From NCBI GenBank assembly GCA_003254925.1, contig QANZ01039296.1:1-64000 (forward strand): a stretch of 64,000 nt of DNA, in the 5' to 3' direction. Below the pieces are notes generated by a model. It saw only the letters and a list, made by a program, of their open reading frames with translations, ran no database searches and was not told the origin of the DNA. This DNA is from Chamaecrista fasciculata (lineage: Eukaryota; Streptophyta; Magnoliopsida; Fabales; Fabaceae). Of the stretch, positions 37,600 to 50,120 are shown piece by piece. A program made the translations under genes and the position numbers. Numbering within the stretch: the first letter of the stretch is position 1; each line of letters opens with the position of its first letter.

Positions 37600-38095
37600 G
37601 TTTCCCTAATAGAAAATATGATCACATTTAATTAATACATGATATTGTTTCAAATAAAATTCTCTCATATAAGATATACTCATGAAAAATAGTAAAAAAA
37701 TAATTAGAGCTTAATTTAAATATGATGAGTGTTTATTTTAATTTTGGGGATGCGAAATGAATAATTAATTATATGTTAATAAAAGGAAGAAAGTTATGGA
37801 TTGTATTTATTGATATATTGAGATTTTTTTAATTATTCATCTCTTAATTAGTATATAAAATATTAAAATTTGTGAAAATGAGTAAGAACTAAGAAGTGAT
37901 TTGAAAAAAAAAGAATAAGAAGTTATCAAAATAATGTTTTATATTTTACTATTTAAAATATAAAAATAATATCTACACAGACGTTACAAAATCGAAAAAT
38001 TAATATTTCTTTTTTCTAAAATGGGAAACAAAAAGAAGCCACTTGGTTGTAACTTGTAAGCGCTTGCTAATAAATAACCATTCTTTTTAAAAGTG
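37600..38095. repeat. Displaced copy of the bHLH upstream flank
   Basis: It matches 11856-12330 in order and orientation, with small indels. Homology ends exactly where a MITE-like element begins at 38096. Confidence 0.85.
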
Positions 38096-38520
38096 ATAAA
38101 TGACACTTTGGTACTCTGTGATTTGGTCATATTTCACTTTGGTACCCTGTGGTTTAGAAAATGACACTTTGATATCCTGTGGTATTCTCCATTAACACTT
38201 CAGTACCTTTTGTTGCTATTTTGTAATTTTAACCATAACAAATTTTGCAAAAGTTACATATTGACCCCCAATATTTTCAAAAAATTACAAATAGATTCTT
38301 GGATACATATTATCTAGGGATTAAAATGAAAACTTTTAAAAAAATTGGGGTCATTATGTAATTTTTGCAAAATTAGTTATGGTTAAAATAACAAAATAGC
38401 TCCAAAGGGTACCAAAGTGTTAATGGAGAATACCCTAGGGTAACAAAGTGTTATTTTTTAAACCACAGGGTATCAAAGTGAAATATGACCAAACTACATG
38501 GTATCAAAGTATAATTTGCT
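38096..38520. repeat. Inverted-repeat (MITE-like) element, 'cactttggtaccctg' family
   Basis: The left end ('atgacactttggtactctgtg', 'tttcactttggtaccctgtgg') pairs with the right end ('ccacagggtatcaaagtgaaat', 'tggtatcaaagtataat'). The middle has mirrored 'gacccc' and 'ggggtc' parts around 38310. No coding capacity. Confidence 0.8.
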
Positions 38521-39128
38521 CATATATATATATATATTGTTGTGGAAGTTGATGAATGGGCAAGGTAAAAAGATGGAAAGGAAAAAGTAATATAGAAAGG
38601 AAAAATGAAGATATGATATGATAATGTGGGGTTTGCAACTTGCAAACACAACTAATTAATTAATTTTAAAGGTTTTCTAATCAATCTTTCAAGGATATTG
38701 ACTAAAAAGTATTATTATATTTTAAAATTTTTTAAAAATAAATAATCAAAACTTGACGGAAAATATTATATATATATATATATATATAAGTTTTTGTCTT
38801 TTTGTAAGTTTCCATTTTTTTGTTAATTTTACAATTTCTATTACATAATATAAGGACACCAATTAAAAAAACAATAAATCTGAACGTTGATTAATGATTG
38901 AAATTTTGTTAAAACACAATCAAGCTTCCTTAATCATGAATGAATGAGATCATGATTATGTTGAAAGTTAAACAAAAAAAGATTCCTAGGATACCAAATT
39001 AATTTTGATTTGTTTGAGGTTTAATTGGAAAGCTTTGTTAATTACCAGATCATAAAGCATTAACTTTAACACTCAATTAATACACTATGGTGGCCCCTAG
39101 CTAGTTGGAGTTGGAGTGCACCCAAAGG
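38521..39128. other. AT-rich intergenic stretch
   Basis: AT dinucleotide runs at about 38521-38540 and 38768-38788. No gene or repeat end is recognised. Confidence 0.5.
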
Positions 39129-39424
39129 CAAATAAATTTTGCATATATATGATTAATTATGTTTATTTTATATTTTAAATTTTGGGTTTAGTCAGTCAGT
39201 CACTACACAAGATATTCTTTAAATTTTTAAAAATGACGAAATATTTTTAAAATTTTTCATTTTGTGCTTACACAAATAAATTTTGCATATATATGATTAA
39301 TTATGTTTATTTCATATTTTAAATTTTGGGTTTTACTTTAGTCAGTCAGTCACTACACACGATATTCTTTAATTTTCAAAAATGACAAAATATTTTTAAA
39401 TTTTTTCATTTTTTGCTTACACAA
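39129..39424. repeat. Tandem duplication, period 144 bp
   Basis: Two direct copies begin 'caaataaattttgcatatat' at 39129 and 39273. Both contain 'gtcagtcagtcactacac' and end near 'gcttacacaaa'. There are few differences, so the duplication is recent. Confidence 0.9.
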
Positions 39425-39429
39425 AAATG

Positions 39430-39850
39430 TCAAAATCTTATTTTGGTCCTCAATATAATCTATAAGGTGCATTTCGTTTTGTTCCTCAAATTCTTTTGTT
39501 CTATTTTGGTTCTTCATATATTTTATTTATTCCAACACTAGTTTAAAATATAATTATGTTTAGATTTTGATGTTTTCTCTTAGTTGGACATTTACCCTCT
39601 ACGAAATTTGTCTTATATGTATCTTAATAAGTGAATTGGTAAAAAGAGAAATAAAAATCTTCTTTCATCATCTCTCTTTATCTTTCATCATCAACTCGCT
39701 CATTAAGCCACGTTAAAGAGTTTTGAATTGATGATGTAGCTTTTTTTTTTGCCTGAAAATTGATGATGTAACAAATGAGAAAGTTTATGAAGATCAAAAC
39801 GGAACAACAAAGGATCAAAACATAATTCACTCTATAGTTTGAGGGAAAAA
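39430..39850. repeat. Inverted-repeat (MITE-like) element, 'ttttggtcctcaa' family
   Basis: The left arm ('cttattttggtcctcaatata', 'cgttttgttcctc') is mirrored by the right arm ('gatcaaaacggaacaac', 'ggatcaaaacataattc', 'tagtttgaggg'). The interior is AT-rich with no ORF. Confidence 0.65.
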
Positions 39851-41872
39851 ATTAACAAAAAAAAAAAACCACTCTGTCAAGTTTTTTATTCAAGAATATC
39901 AAATATATTTTTAATTTATCTTTTGTACATTTGGTTTTATTGAAACTAAAATTTATATAACTATTGTTGTATTTAATAATAATTAAAAATATATTAAGTT
40001 TTTTTAAAAAAAGCTTAAGAGCACAATATTTTTAATAATTTTTTTTTGCCGAAATCTTTTTTAATAAAATCAAAATCAAGTGCATCTTCACATAAAACTA
40101 GTCTTATTTATGGCCAAAAACCTATTTTGGTCCCTAAGGTTTTCCTAAAGTTATGTTTTAGTCCCCAAAATTTTTTTCGTTCTGCTTTGGTCTTCAAATT
40201 CATCAAAAAGTTCTACAGTTAATCCCTGACTAATTTCTATCCACTTTTTTCTATAAAAACAAAAAGAAAAGAAAGGAGAAAATTGACTTTCACCTCCGCA
40301 AAATTTTTATTTTTTTTTGCTTAAAGGTTATTTTCCTGCTGTAATAAGATCAAAATGCAAGAAAAAGGAAACAAATCGGGAGGGGGGGGGGGGTCTAGTC
40401 AATTTCGCACAAAAAAAGAATGAAGGGTAGTCTTTGTCTTCTTCCCCTTCCGCCGCTGCCGCCACCATCTCCAACTCCCTCCATCCACTCACCATCCATA
40501 TAGAAACTTGGTGCTCCCCTGCCGTTGTCGACCCCTCTAGCATCCTTTTCTAGACTAGCAACTTCTACGACGATCACACCAAGCTTCGAACTTTCACTCC
40601 TTGCGGTGACGATCTCTGTGATTGGGTCGAGCTTCTCGTGCAATCAACAAATAGCCGTTGATATGCATCAAATCAGATTGTTCCTTACGGTAGTATCTTC
40701 GTCGTCGGAGGACGATCGACTTATACTTACAAGTTTCATCCGAAAAATTCTAGCAACGACTTCCCCTGCGGTCACGATCTCTATGATTGGGTCGAGCATC
40801 TCGTGCAATCAACGATTATTCGTTGATAGATTCTTCCTTATGATAGAATCACCTTCATCAAAGGACGATCAACTTATACTTACAAGTTTGTTCCCAAGAA
40901 TTCTATCAACAACATCCCATGTTTTTATTTCAGGTTCTTAAGAAAAACCCAAGACGCTCTCGACAAAGAGAACAATCTTTACCCCTTCTTGCATCTCTTA
41001 TCTCACGACAACCTCTTCGTTGGATCCTCCGAGTGTACCCTGTTGTTGGAAACGACAACAACAACAATACTAAAGGCGGTGATGTAACTGGCGGTACTAT
41101 GATTACATCCTTCGAAGGAAACACATCCTCTTTTGGCCACCCACAACCACTTTGAGTTTGACTTGAACCTGCCGATGTTGTTGACGAACTTTATCCCAAC
41201 GAGATCAACAATATGGGGATGCTCCACCATTGTAAAGAGCTTGAGAATTGGAGAAGACGAGGTGGAGAGTCCTTTTGATAGAGCATGGGAGGCACTTCCA
41301 TGACAAGAAATATGAAGGAGTCAACATATGAGATTGTGGAAGAGACTTGAACAATTCAGATAATAAGTGGGCCTTCAAACAATGTTGAAAACGTCACTTT
41401 ATTAGTATGGGTTGAAAGTGGAGCTGTTCAACATATTTTGGGCTTAGAAACACCACGTTGGAGAGTTGAACCCTAGTATTACACATGTGGAGACTTTTTT
41501 AGTCATAAATAATCTTATTTTGGGCTTATAAAGCTGATTAAATTTGGGGCTTCTAAATTGTTAGTTTACTCAATTGTTAGTTCTTTTAATAGTCATATGA
41601 GTAAATTAACAATTTAGTCCCTAAAATATGTTGGAGTTGCTACCTGAAAATAAGAGAAACACTAAAACAAGAACAAACCGTTAGTAATACAAAATGCGTG
41701 ATCCTGGGCTGAGGCACGAATATCTCGCTTTCTTTAAGGTAATTCACGTCTCCCACGGGTTGATTTAGTCATATCACCCGGCGCAGTGGGTACACTGACG
41801 CGTTATCTCCAAGATACAACAGCCCAGTACTCGCCTGTTTGATAAATCACCTCTACACAAAGGTGATAGATA
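39851..41872. other. Gene-free stretch with a tandem duplication and repeat arms
   Basis: About 40110-40260 is one arm of a 'tattttggtccctaaggtttt' type repeat. 40380-40395 is a poly-G run. 40430-41280 has a higher GC content and small open frames on both strands, but no recognisable domain and no consistent coding frame. 41650-41860 is of unknown origin. A decayed gene or TE at 40430-41280 cannot be excluded. Confidence 0.4.
40603..40920. repeat. Tandem duplication, about 165 and 153 bp
   Basis: Two diverged direct copies begin at 40603 and 40768 with 'gcggtsacgatctctrtgat'. Both continue through 'gggtcgagc', 'tcgtgcaatcaac', 'ggacgatc', 'acttatacttacaagttt'. The second copy is slightly shorter. 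Reading through both gives a repeated peptide on the plus strand, but that alone is not evidence of coding. Confidence 0.85.
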
Positions 41873-42126
41873 CAGGGGCGGAGCCAGGATTTTAGGTTAG
41901 GGGGGGCCGAAATTTTTTTTGGCCAAAATTTTATTTTAGTCCCTAATGTTTATTTAAAGTTTGGTTTTGTTCCCTAATGTTCGGGTTTGAAATGAGATAA
42001 ATATGACCATATTTAATAGTTAGGGACCGATTATGAAATTTTTTGAAAATATTAAGGACCAAAGTAGGACAAAAAATCGTTAAGGACCAAAATAGATCTT
42101 TGGGTAAACATTAGGGACCAAAATAG
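41873..42126. repeat. hAT-like terminus and adjoining 'gtccctaatgttt' inverted repeat
   Basis: CAGGGGCGGAGCCAGGATTT at 41873 resembles a common plant hAT-type terminal repeat, from memory. From 41921 a small inverted repeat ('ttttagtccctaatgttta' against 'taaacattagggaccaaaat') ends where Copia element Z1 begins. The other hAT end is not seen. Confidence 0.45.
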
Positions 42127-44252
42127 TGTTGGAGAATTATAGAGCGAGCGCAGCGGAAAACAAAAAAAACTTCTTTAAAAGCGGCGTATACTCTATAATT
42201 CCCTTCCAAGATCCACTAATTGCATTTATTCTAGTAAGAGAAGAGGTATACCTAAAAATCAATCGGTAGCTTTCAACTTGCAAATCCGAGAAGTCCACTG
42301 GAACGTGTCCTTCCTCTGCCGGTGATCCACACGAGCAGTTTGGCAGACACCCAGGTGCTAGCCTCCTTCTCTTCTCCAAAAGAATGCAGGGAACCCAATC
42401 TACGGCTCTTGAATGTTCAAGAACAATTCTTGAAACCTCAAGAAAAAGTGGCGCACAACTCACACACAAACCCCAAACCTTTTAGGGTTTGATCACACCA
42501 TTCTCTCTCTCGGAAAAATAGTCGACTTTCTCTCTTTCTTGGAAGTAGTCGACTTTCTCTCTCTCTCTTGGAAGTAGTCGACTTTCCCCTTTTGTGAAGA
42601 AGTGTGCAAGTCGACTGTCTCTCTGTGTATTTATAGAGTTGTTCTTGAAATTAGGGAATTGATAATTATAATTAGGGAATCCCTAAATTAGTGAATTATC
42701 AAATTAGAAAATTATATGATTACACTAATATTATAATTTAGGACTTGAATTCTTAATTAAAATATTACATTAATATCTTAATCTGAATTCAAAATGCAAT
42801 CATGAGATTCAAAATGCAAGATCAAATCTTGCACATGGACCCACCAAGCAATGCGCCATTCCCTAATTCTTTTATGGGAATTTTATAAATCAAAATAACA
42901 ACCCTAACTCTTAGGAAGTTATAACCAACTTATTAATTCCCTATCAATATTGAATTAAAATATTACCCTAATATCTTAATTCAAAATTTGAATCTTGAAA
43001 TCAAAATCAAATCTTGAATTCAAATTCAAATTTTGAATCTAATTAACAAAACAATTTTATTAATTAAAATCAAGGAGCATGAGACGACACCCTCAAGCCT
43101 TGTTATCCTAATATTAGAGAATTTAATAAATCAATAATCCCCTAACTTTTAGGAAGCTTACTTAATTTATTATTCCCTAATATTTTAAACAAGATTTTAA
43201 TTGTAAATAGATTAATCAAGTTAACTATTTAACAATTAATATATTTAAATATGTCTAACAAATTTAAATATCATTAACGTAGATATTATTTAAGACAAGA
43301 CTTCATGTCCTAAGACATTCAACTTTGTCTTAAATCGTGTCACTAAAGTGACTCACGAATTAACCCTAATTCGTGTCTCATTACGGTATCTTGATCCTGC
43401 TCGTGTGTGACCCAGCAGGCCTCACGTGAAGTTGGCAGCAAGCCATCTATATGACTCACAAGTCGAGAGCGGACTCTAGCAAGCCATCACGACTATCCAA
43501 AACGCGTGAGTTATCGTTTTAACAAAACCGATTTAACCTTAGTACCACCTTGTCATTATCCCTATTGTCACACGATATTTTGGTCATGGATAAGGCATGG
43601 GAAAATCATCCTTATTCCAAACCACAACTTTCTTGATTCCTTGAGTTAGTCCCATTTCCTTGTGTGGCCACACATTCCTTGGACAGACTCATCGAGGGGC
43701 CCATTTAAATATCTCTCATCTTAATGAGGGACAAAATTCCTTCTTGGTCAACCACATTCCTCAGCACGGTAAACAACCAAACCCGTACCTAGCCTGTATG
43801 GCTACCCTGTTACGGGAAACGTTGGACTAGGCCAAAGTTCGACATCTACAACGCCAGAATAGTCAAGATCTCCGGTCTAAGGGCATCGTGGCAGGTGTAC
43901 AGGAGAGACTAGCTTATGATTAAACCCATGCAGGACTCTCCGGGTTGGTCCAGCAATCTATAACCCATTACATAATTGCACCATGACTCTCGAGAAGCAT
44001 CACATGCGTGTATCCCATTACATTCTATACATCGAGGTCATGCTGGTCTTGGTTCATTCATGTTCCCACGAGAATGATCGACCAGGGACAATTTAGACTA
44101 ATTATCACATAATTAATCAAGGACTGTTATCACAGTAAACATGCTAATAATATTATGACGACATAATTTATCATTTATAAATTAATCAAAATAATATGTT
44201 CAAACAAACATATATATATAAAATGATTGGCCCTAGGGCACAATCTCCATCA
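42127..44252 (-). repeat. 3' LTR of Copia Z1 (long LTR family, copy 5)
   Basis: On the plus strand it starts TGTTGGAGAATTATAGAG and ends ATCTCCATCA. It is followed by the complement of a polypurine tract. The leader part at about 42515-42620 contains four 'GTCGACT' motifs embedded in CT-rich repeats. Confidence 0.93.
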
Positions 44253-44272
44253 AACTCCCACTTGCACTAGGT
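44253..44272 (-). other. Polypurine tract of Copia Z1
   Basis: On the minus strand 'GTGCAAGTGGGAGTT' abuts the TGATGG start of the LTR. The same tract precedes the LTRs at 54539 and 58985. Confidence 0.8.
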
Positions 44273-44299
44273 ACAATCATCGACCAAACTGTTCCTACA

Positions 44300-47200
44300 C
44301 TAGGTACATTCATCAATGTGTCTAATCCCCATCGACGTTACATGGCGTTCATGTATGACCCACGCAAGAGGTTTCATAAGAGGATCGACAACATTATCCT
44401 CGCCTGCTACTTTGCATATCTTGATATCTCCTCTGTCAACAATCTCTCTGACAACGTGATAACGCCTGAGTATATGTTTGGTCCTTTGGTGGGACCGGGG
44501 CTCCTTGGCTTGTGCAATAGCACCATTATTCTCACAATACAAGGTTATAGGATCATCAATGGTCGGAACCACTCCAAGCTCAGCAATGAACTTCGTAATC
44601 CATACAACCTCCTTTGCTGCATCTGATGCTGCTATATACTCAGACTCCGTTGTAGAATCAGCAATCGTGCTCTGCTTGGAACTCTTCCAACTCACGCTGC
44701 CACCGTTCAGGAGAAACACGTATCCAGACTGCGATTTAAAATAATCTTGGTCGGTTTGGAATCTGGCGTCTGTGTAACCAATTACACATAGCTCTTCATC
44801 AGTTCCACCGTAAACCAAGAGTTCATCCTTAGTACTTAATTATGTTTCTGACAGCAGTCCAATGATCCTCACCAAGGTCTTGTTGGAACCGGCTCGTCAT
44901 ACTCAGGAAAAACGACACATCGGGTCGAGTACACAACATGACATACATGATGGATCCAATTGTCGAAGCATACGGGATGTCACTCATGCGCCCTCGCTCA
45001 TCAAGTGTCTTGGGACACTGATTCTTGCTCAGGACTAAACCATGATTCATCGGTATGAATCCCTTCTTGGAATCTTGCATACGGAACCGTTTTAGTACCT
45101 TATCCAAGTATGTGTTGGAGATTGTGCCCTAGGGCCAATCATTTTATATGTATGAACACATGTTTTGATTAATTTATATTTGATAAATTATGTCGTTATC
45201 ATATTATTAGCATGTTTACTGTGATAGCAGTCCTTGATTAATTATGTGATAATTAGTCTAAATTGTCCTTGGTCGATCATTCTCGTGGGAACATGAATGA
45301 ACCAAGACTAGCATGACCTTGGTGTATGGAGATACACACATAAGATGCTTTAAGAGAGTCATGGTGCAATTATGTAATGGGTTACAAATTGCTGGACCGA
45401 CCCAGAGAGTCCTGCATGGGTTTAATCATTGGCAAGTCTCTCTTGTACACTTGTCACGATGCCCTTAGACCTGAGGTCTTGACTATTCCGGCGTTGTAGA
45501 TGTCGAACTTTGGCCTAGTCCAACGTTGCCCGTAACAAGGTAGCCATACAGGCTAGGTACGGGTTTGGTTGTTTACCGTGTTGAGGAATGTGGTTGACCA
45601 AGAAGGAATTTTGTCCCTCATTGAGATGAGAGATATTTAACTGGGCCCCTCGATGAGTCTATCCAAGGAATGTGTGGCCACACAGGGAAATGGGACTGAC
45701 TCAAGGAATCGGGAAAGTTGTGGTTTGGAATAAGGATGATGTTCCCATGCCTTATCCATGACCAAATATCGTGTGACAATCGGGATTATGACAAGGTGGT
45801 ACAAAGGTTAAATCGGTTTTATTAAAACGATAACTCACGTGTTTTGGGTAGTCGTGATGGCTTGCTAGAGTCCACTCTCGACTTGTGAGTCATAGAGATG
45901 GCTTGCTGCCAACTTCACGTGAGGCCTGCTGGGTCACACACGAGCAGGATCAAGATACCGTAAAGGGACACGAATTAGGGTTAATTCGTGAGTCACTTTA
46001 GTGACACGATTTTAGACATAGTTGAGTGTCTTAGGACATGAAGTCTTGTCTTAAATAATATCTACGTTTATGATATTTAAATTTGTTAGACAAGTTTAAA
46101 TATATATTAATTGTTAAATAGTTAATTTGATTAATCTATTTTCAATTAAATTCTTGTTTAAAATATTAGGGAATAATAAATTGGATAAGCCTCCTAAAAG
46201 TTAGGGGATTATTGATTTATTAAATTCTTCAATATTAGGATAACAAAGAATGAGGGTGGCGCCTCATGCTCTTGTTTTTGATTAATAAAATTATTTTGTT
46301 ATTTAGATTCAAGGTTGGAATTTGGATTCAAGATTTGATTTTGATTTCAAGATTCAAGTTTGAATTAAAGATATTATGGTAATATTTTCATTCAATATTA
46401 TTAGGGAGTTTGAATTCAAGATTCAAATTTGAATTAAAGATATTAGGGTAATATTTTAATTCAATTTGTTAGGGAAATTAATAATTGGTTATAACTTCCT
46501 AAGAGTTAGGGTTATTATTTTAATTATTAAATTCCTACAAAATAATAAAGGGGATGGCGCATGAGGGAGATTCAATGGGCAAGATTTGATCTTGCATTTT
46601 GGATTTCAAGATTGCATCTTGAATTTCAAATTAAGATATTAATGTAATATTTTAATTAGGAATTCAAGTCCTCTGGACCAATGGGGATTGGGTATTCAAG
46701 ATTTAGTTTTCAAGATTTGATCTTGAAATTTAAATTTAAATTGCCTATTAGTTTTGAATTATAATATTAGTGTAATATCATAATTCAAGATTTAGGGAAT
46801 CCCTATTTTCTTTATTATAATTCCCTAATTTCATGAGTTAGAAAGATAACTCTATTTAAACACACAAACTAGGTGAAAGTCGCCGAGCTCATTCATTATT
46901 TTAGTGTGACTAAAATTTTCGATTTCCTTAGAGAAGAGAGAGGACAAAGTCGCCTACTTTCTTAGAGAGAGAAAGGTGTGACTAAAACCCTAATTCCTTT
47001 TGGGCATGTGTGTGCGCCACTTGTTCTTGAGCGTTCAAGAATTGTTCTTGAACATTCAAGATTCGTAGATTTGGTTCCCAAATTCTTTTGGAGAAAAGAA
47101 TTGGAGGCTAGCACCTCGGTGTCTACAAAACTGTTCGTGTGGATCACCGGCAGAGGAAGGACACGTTGGAGTGGGCTTCTCGGAATCGCATAATTCAAAC

Positions 47201-48210
47201 CCACCGATTGATTTGAGGTATACATTCTTCCTTTACTAGCATGAATTCAGATAGTTGATCCTGGAAGGGAATTATAGAGTTGGCAAAAATTTTTAATTTT
47301 ACGTTGTTTTTCCGCTGCGCTCCTCTATGATTTCCCAACAGTATGTACTCTAACTTAATCAAAGAAGCCTTTGAGATCTATCTCTATAGATTTTGATGCC
47401 TAGAATATAGGCAGCTTCTCCTAAGTCCTTCATTGAGAATGATTTTCCCAACCAAGATTTCACAATCTCCAAGGTAGGGACATCATTTCCAATGAGCAAT
47501 ATGTCATCGACATAAAGCACCAAGAACACAATTGTGCTCCCACTAACCTTCTTGTAAACACAAGGCTCATCAGGGTTTTGTAAGAAGCCAAACTCTTTGA
47601 CTACCTCATCAAAACGATGATTCCAACTCCGTGATGCTTGCTTCAATCCATAAATGGAACTCTGAAGCTTGCAAACCTTCTCTGGTTCCTCTGGACATAC
47701 AAACCCCTCAGGTTGTGTCATGTACACATCCTCGGGTAGCCTTCCATTAAGGAATGCTCTTTTGACATCCATTTGCCATATCTCATAGTCATAATATGCA
47801 GCTATGACAAGGAGGATCCTAATGGACTTAGCCATTGCAACTGGGGAAAATGTTTCGTCATAGTTAATACCATGACGTTGAGTAAACCCCTTTGCAACTA
47901 GCCTGGCCTTAAAGACATTAACGTTGCCATCCATGTCGGTTTTCTCCTTGAAAACCCACTTGCACCCTATGACTTTTATACCTTCAGGTGAATCAACTAA
48001 GGTCCATACCTTATTGTCGTACATGGATTGCATCTCTGCCTTAATGGCTTCAACCCATTTTTCAGAGTTGGGACCCACAATAGGTTCTTGATAGGTGGTC
48101 GGCTCACCACGCTCCATGAGCAACACATCCTTGTTCTCAGTCATCAAAAATCCATATCTTTGAGGTTGAGAACGTGTTCTATCAGACCTTCATGGTCCTT
48201 GTGCTACTAG
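44300..48210 (-). pseudogene. Copia Z1 pol: RT and RNase H
   Basis: This is the best preserved Copia pol here. 47359-48147 is an RVT_2 reverse transcriptase (CKWVFKEKTDMDG, MDVKRAFLNG, YGLKQASRSWNHRFD) with an intact YVDD active site. After the solo LTR at 45113-47340, 44829-45107 continues RT (CPKT, IGSIMYVMLCTRPDVSF). A small deletion near 44820 shifts the frame. 44300-44818 is RNase H ([38 protein letters not shown]). The usual D of the YCDN motif is E. It is disabled by the frameshift, the LTR insertion and the loss of its 5' half. Confidence 0.92.
45113..47340 (+). mobile_element. Solo LTR of the long Copia LTR family (copy 6)
   Basis: It starts TGTTGGAGATTGTGCCC and ends GATTTCCCAACA. 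Target duplications GTATG at 45108-45112 and 47341-47345. It splits the RT of Z1. Confidence 0.95.
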
Positions 48211-48222
48211 AGGAGCTTCCAC

Positions 48223-49692
48223 TGTTGGGAATTCTAGGCGCCTAACGCAGCGGAAGCAAATATAAAATTAAAATAAAACACGCCAGGTCCTAAAATTCCC
48301 GAACGGATCCGCTAGTAGAATTTAAAACTTTTAAGATAGTGGTATACCTCACGAGTTTCAATCGGCTGGTTGTACAAGGCGTGTCCCAGGAGCCCACTCT
48401 CAACGTTCTCCCTCTACCAGTAATCCACACGAACAGTTTCTTCGGGCATCAAGGTGCTAGCCTTCAGTTCTTTTCTCCAAAAGAACCAGGGACCAATCTA
48501 CAGTGTATTTGAACTCAAGAACTCCTTCTTGATTCAAACTCCAAAAGTGGCGCAATGGAGAATTCCCCACAAGAACTCCTTCTTGTCTTTCCTTCTCACA
48601 CAAACCCAAATTTTTGGGAACCACAAATCGAATTGCCTAACTCTTAGGCCAAGTCGATTTTACCCTCTCAACTCTTGAGAACCAAAAATTTCCTCACTTG
48701 GAACCTAGGGTTTTGAAGGAGGCGATTTTTCTATCTCTCTCAACAAGGAGGATGAAAATTGCACAAATGAATTCTCTCATGGTTATGCCCATAGGCGCCT
48801 AGCCTATGGCTTATATAATTATTTTTAGAGCATTATTATAATTCTAAATTATAATAATATGGCTTTCATGAATTGAATTTCAAATTATAATATTACCATA
48901 ATATTAAATTTAAATTCAAATCGTAATCTTAGAGAATCAATATGAGAGATCAAATCTCCCATGGGACCCACCTAAGAAGGCGCCATATGCCTCTAAAAAT
49001 ACTTTGGAATTTTATAAATAAAAAACCTTCCTAACTCTTAGGAAGTCATGATTCTCCAAAGATCCTGATTTGAAATCTCATCAAATCTTTTGAATTCAAA
49101 TCTTTTGATATCTCCATCAAATCTTTTCAATTCAAATTATTATTTAAATTAATAAAACAATTTTATTAACCTCAATATACCATAAGAGGCGCCACCCTTA
49201 TGCCAATATTATGGAATTTTATAATTCAATAATTTCCTTAATATTTTAATTGTAAATAATTAATCCCCATTAATCATTTAACAATTATTATATTTAAATT
49301 TGTCTCACAAATTTAAATACTTCACAACTGTAGATCAATTAAGACAAGACATAATGTCCCAGACATTTCCTCTGTGTCTTAAATCGTGCCACCGGAGTGA
49401 CCCACGAATTAACCCTAATTCGTGTCCCTTATAAAACGGTGTCCTGTTCCTGCTCGTGTGTGACCCAGCAGGCCCCACGTGAAGTTGGCAGTAGGTCATC
49501 CCCATCACCTACAAGTCGTGAGTGGACTCTAGCAAGCCATCACGACTACCCAAAACACGTGAGTTATCGTTTTTACCAAAACCGACTTAACCTTAGTACC
49601 ACCTTGTCAAAGACCCTATTGTCACACGATATCTTGGTCATGGATTAGGCACAGGAAAGTCATCCATAATCCAAACCTCAACTTTCTCGATT
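48223..49692 (-). repeat. 3' LTR of Copia Z2, partial (long LTR family, copy 7)
   Basis: On the plus strand it starts TGTTGGGAATTCTAGGCGCC. It carries the conserved core ('tcctgctcgtgtgtgaccca' near 49450) and is cut by the gap before its other end. Confidence 0.88.
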
Positions 49693-50120
49693 NNNNNNNN
49701 NNNNNNNNNNNNNNNNNNNNNNNNNNNNNNNNNNNNNNNNNNNNNNNNNNNNNNNNNNNNNNNNNNNNNNNNNNNNNNNNNNNNNNNNNNNNNNNNNNNN
49801 NNNNNNNNNNNNNNNNNNNNNNNNNNNNNNNNNNNNNNNNNNNNNNNNNNNNNNNNNNNNNNNNNNNNNNNNNNNNNNNNNNNNNNNNNNNNNNNNNNNN
49901 NNNNNNNNNNNNNNNNNNNNNNNNNNNNNNNNNNNNNNNNNNNNNNNNNNNNNNNNNNNNNNNNNNNNNNNNNNNNNNNNNNNNNNNNNNNNNNNNNNNN
50001 NNNNNNNNNNNNNNNNNNNNNNNNNNNNNNNNNNNNNNNNNNNNNNNNNNNNNNNNNNNNNNNNNNNNNNNNNNNNNNNNNNNNNNNNNNNNNNNNNNNN
50101 NNNNNNNNNNNNNNNNNNNN
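49693..50120. other. Assembly gap (428 Ns)
   Basis: A run of N. It hides the rest of the Z2 LTR, its polypurine tract and the end of RNase H. Comparison with other copies suggests about 800 bp should be here, so the gap size is probably nominal. Confidence 1.

Larger units (their letters stand above)
42127..48222 (-). mobile_element. Copia element Z1 (Angela/Tork-like), 3' part
   Basis: A minus-strand element with its 3' LTR at 42127-44252, a polypurine tract, RNase H and most of RT. It is interrupted by solo LTR copy 6 (45113-47340) and cut off at 48222/48223 by element Z2. The five bases before the LTR (AATAG, 42122-42126) are its expected target duplication; the partner and 5' half are beyond the window. 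Lineage from protein resemblance and memory. Confidence 0.9.

Noticed and set aside
40525..41155. Two plus-strand frames of 138 and 78 aa
   Set aside because: No recognisable domain, unrelated frames, and the internal repeat explains the repeated peptide. Mentioned only as a possible fragment.
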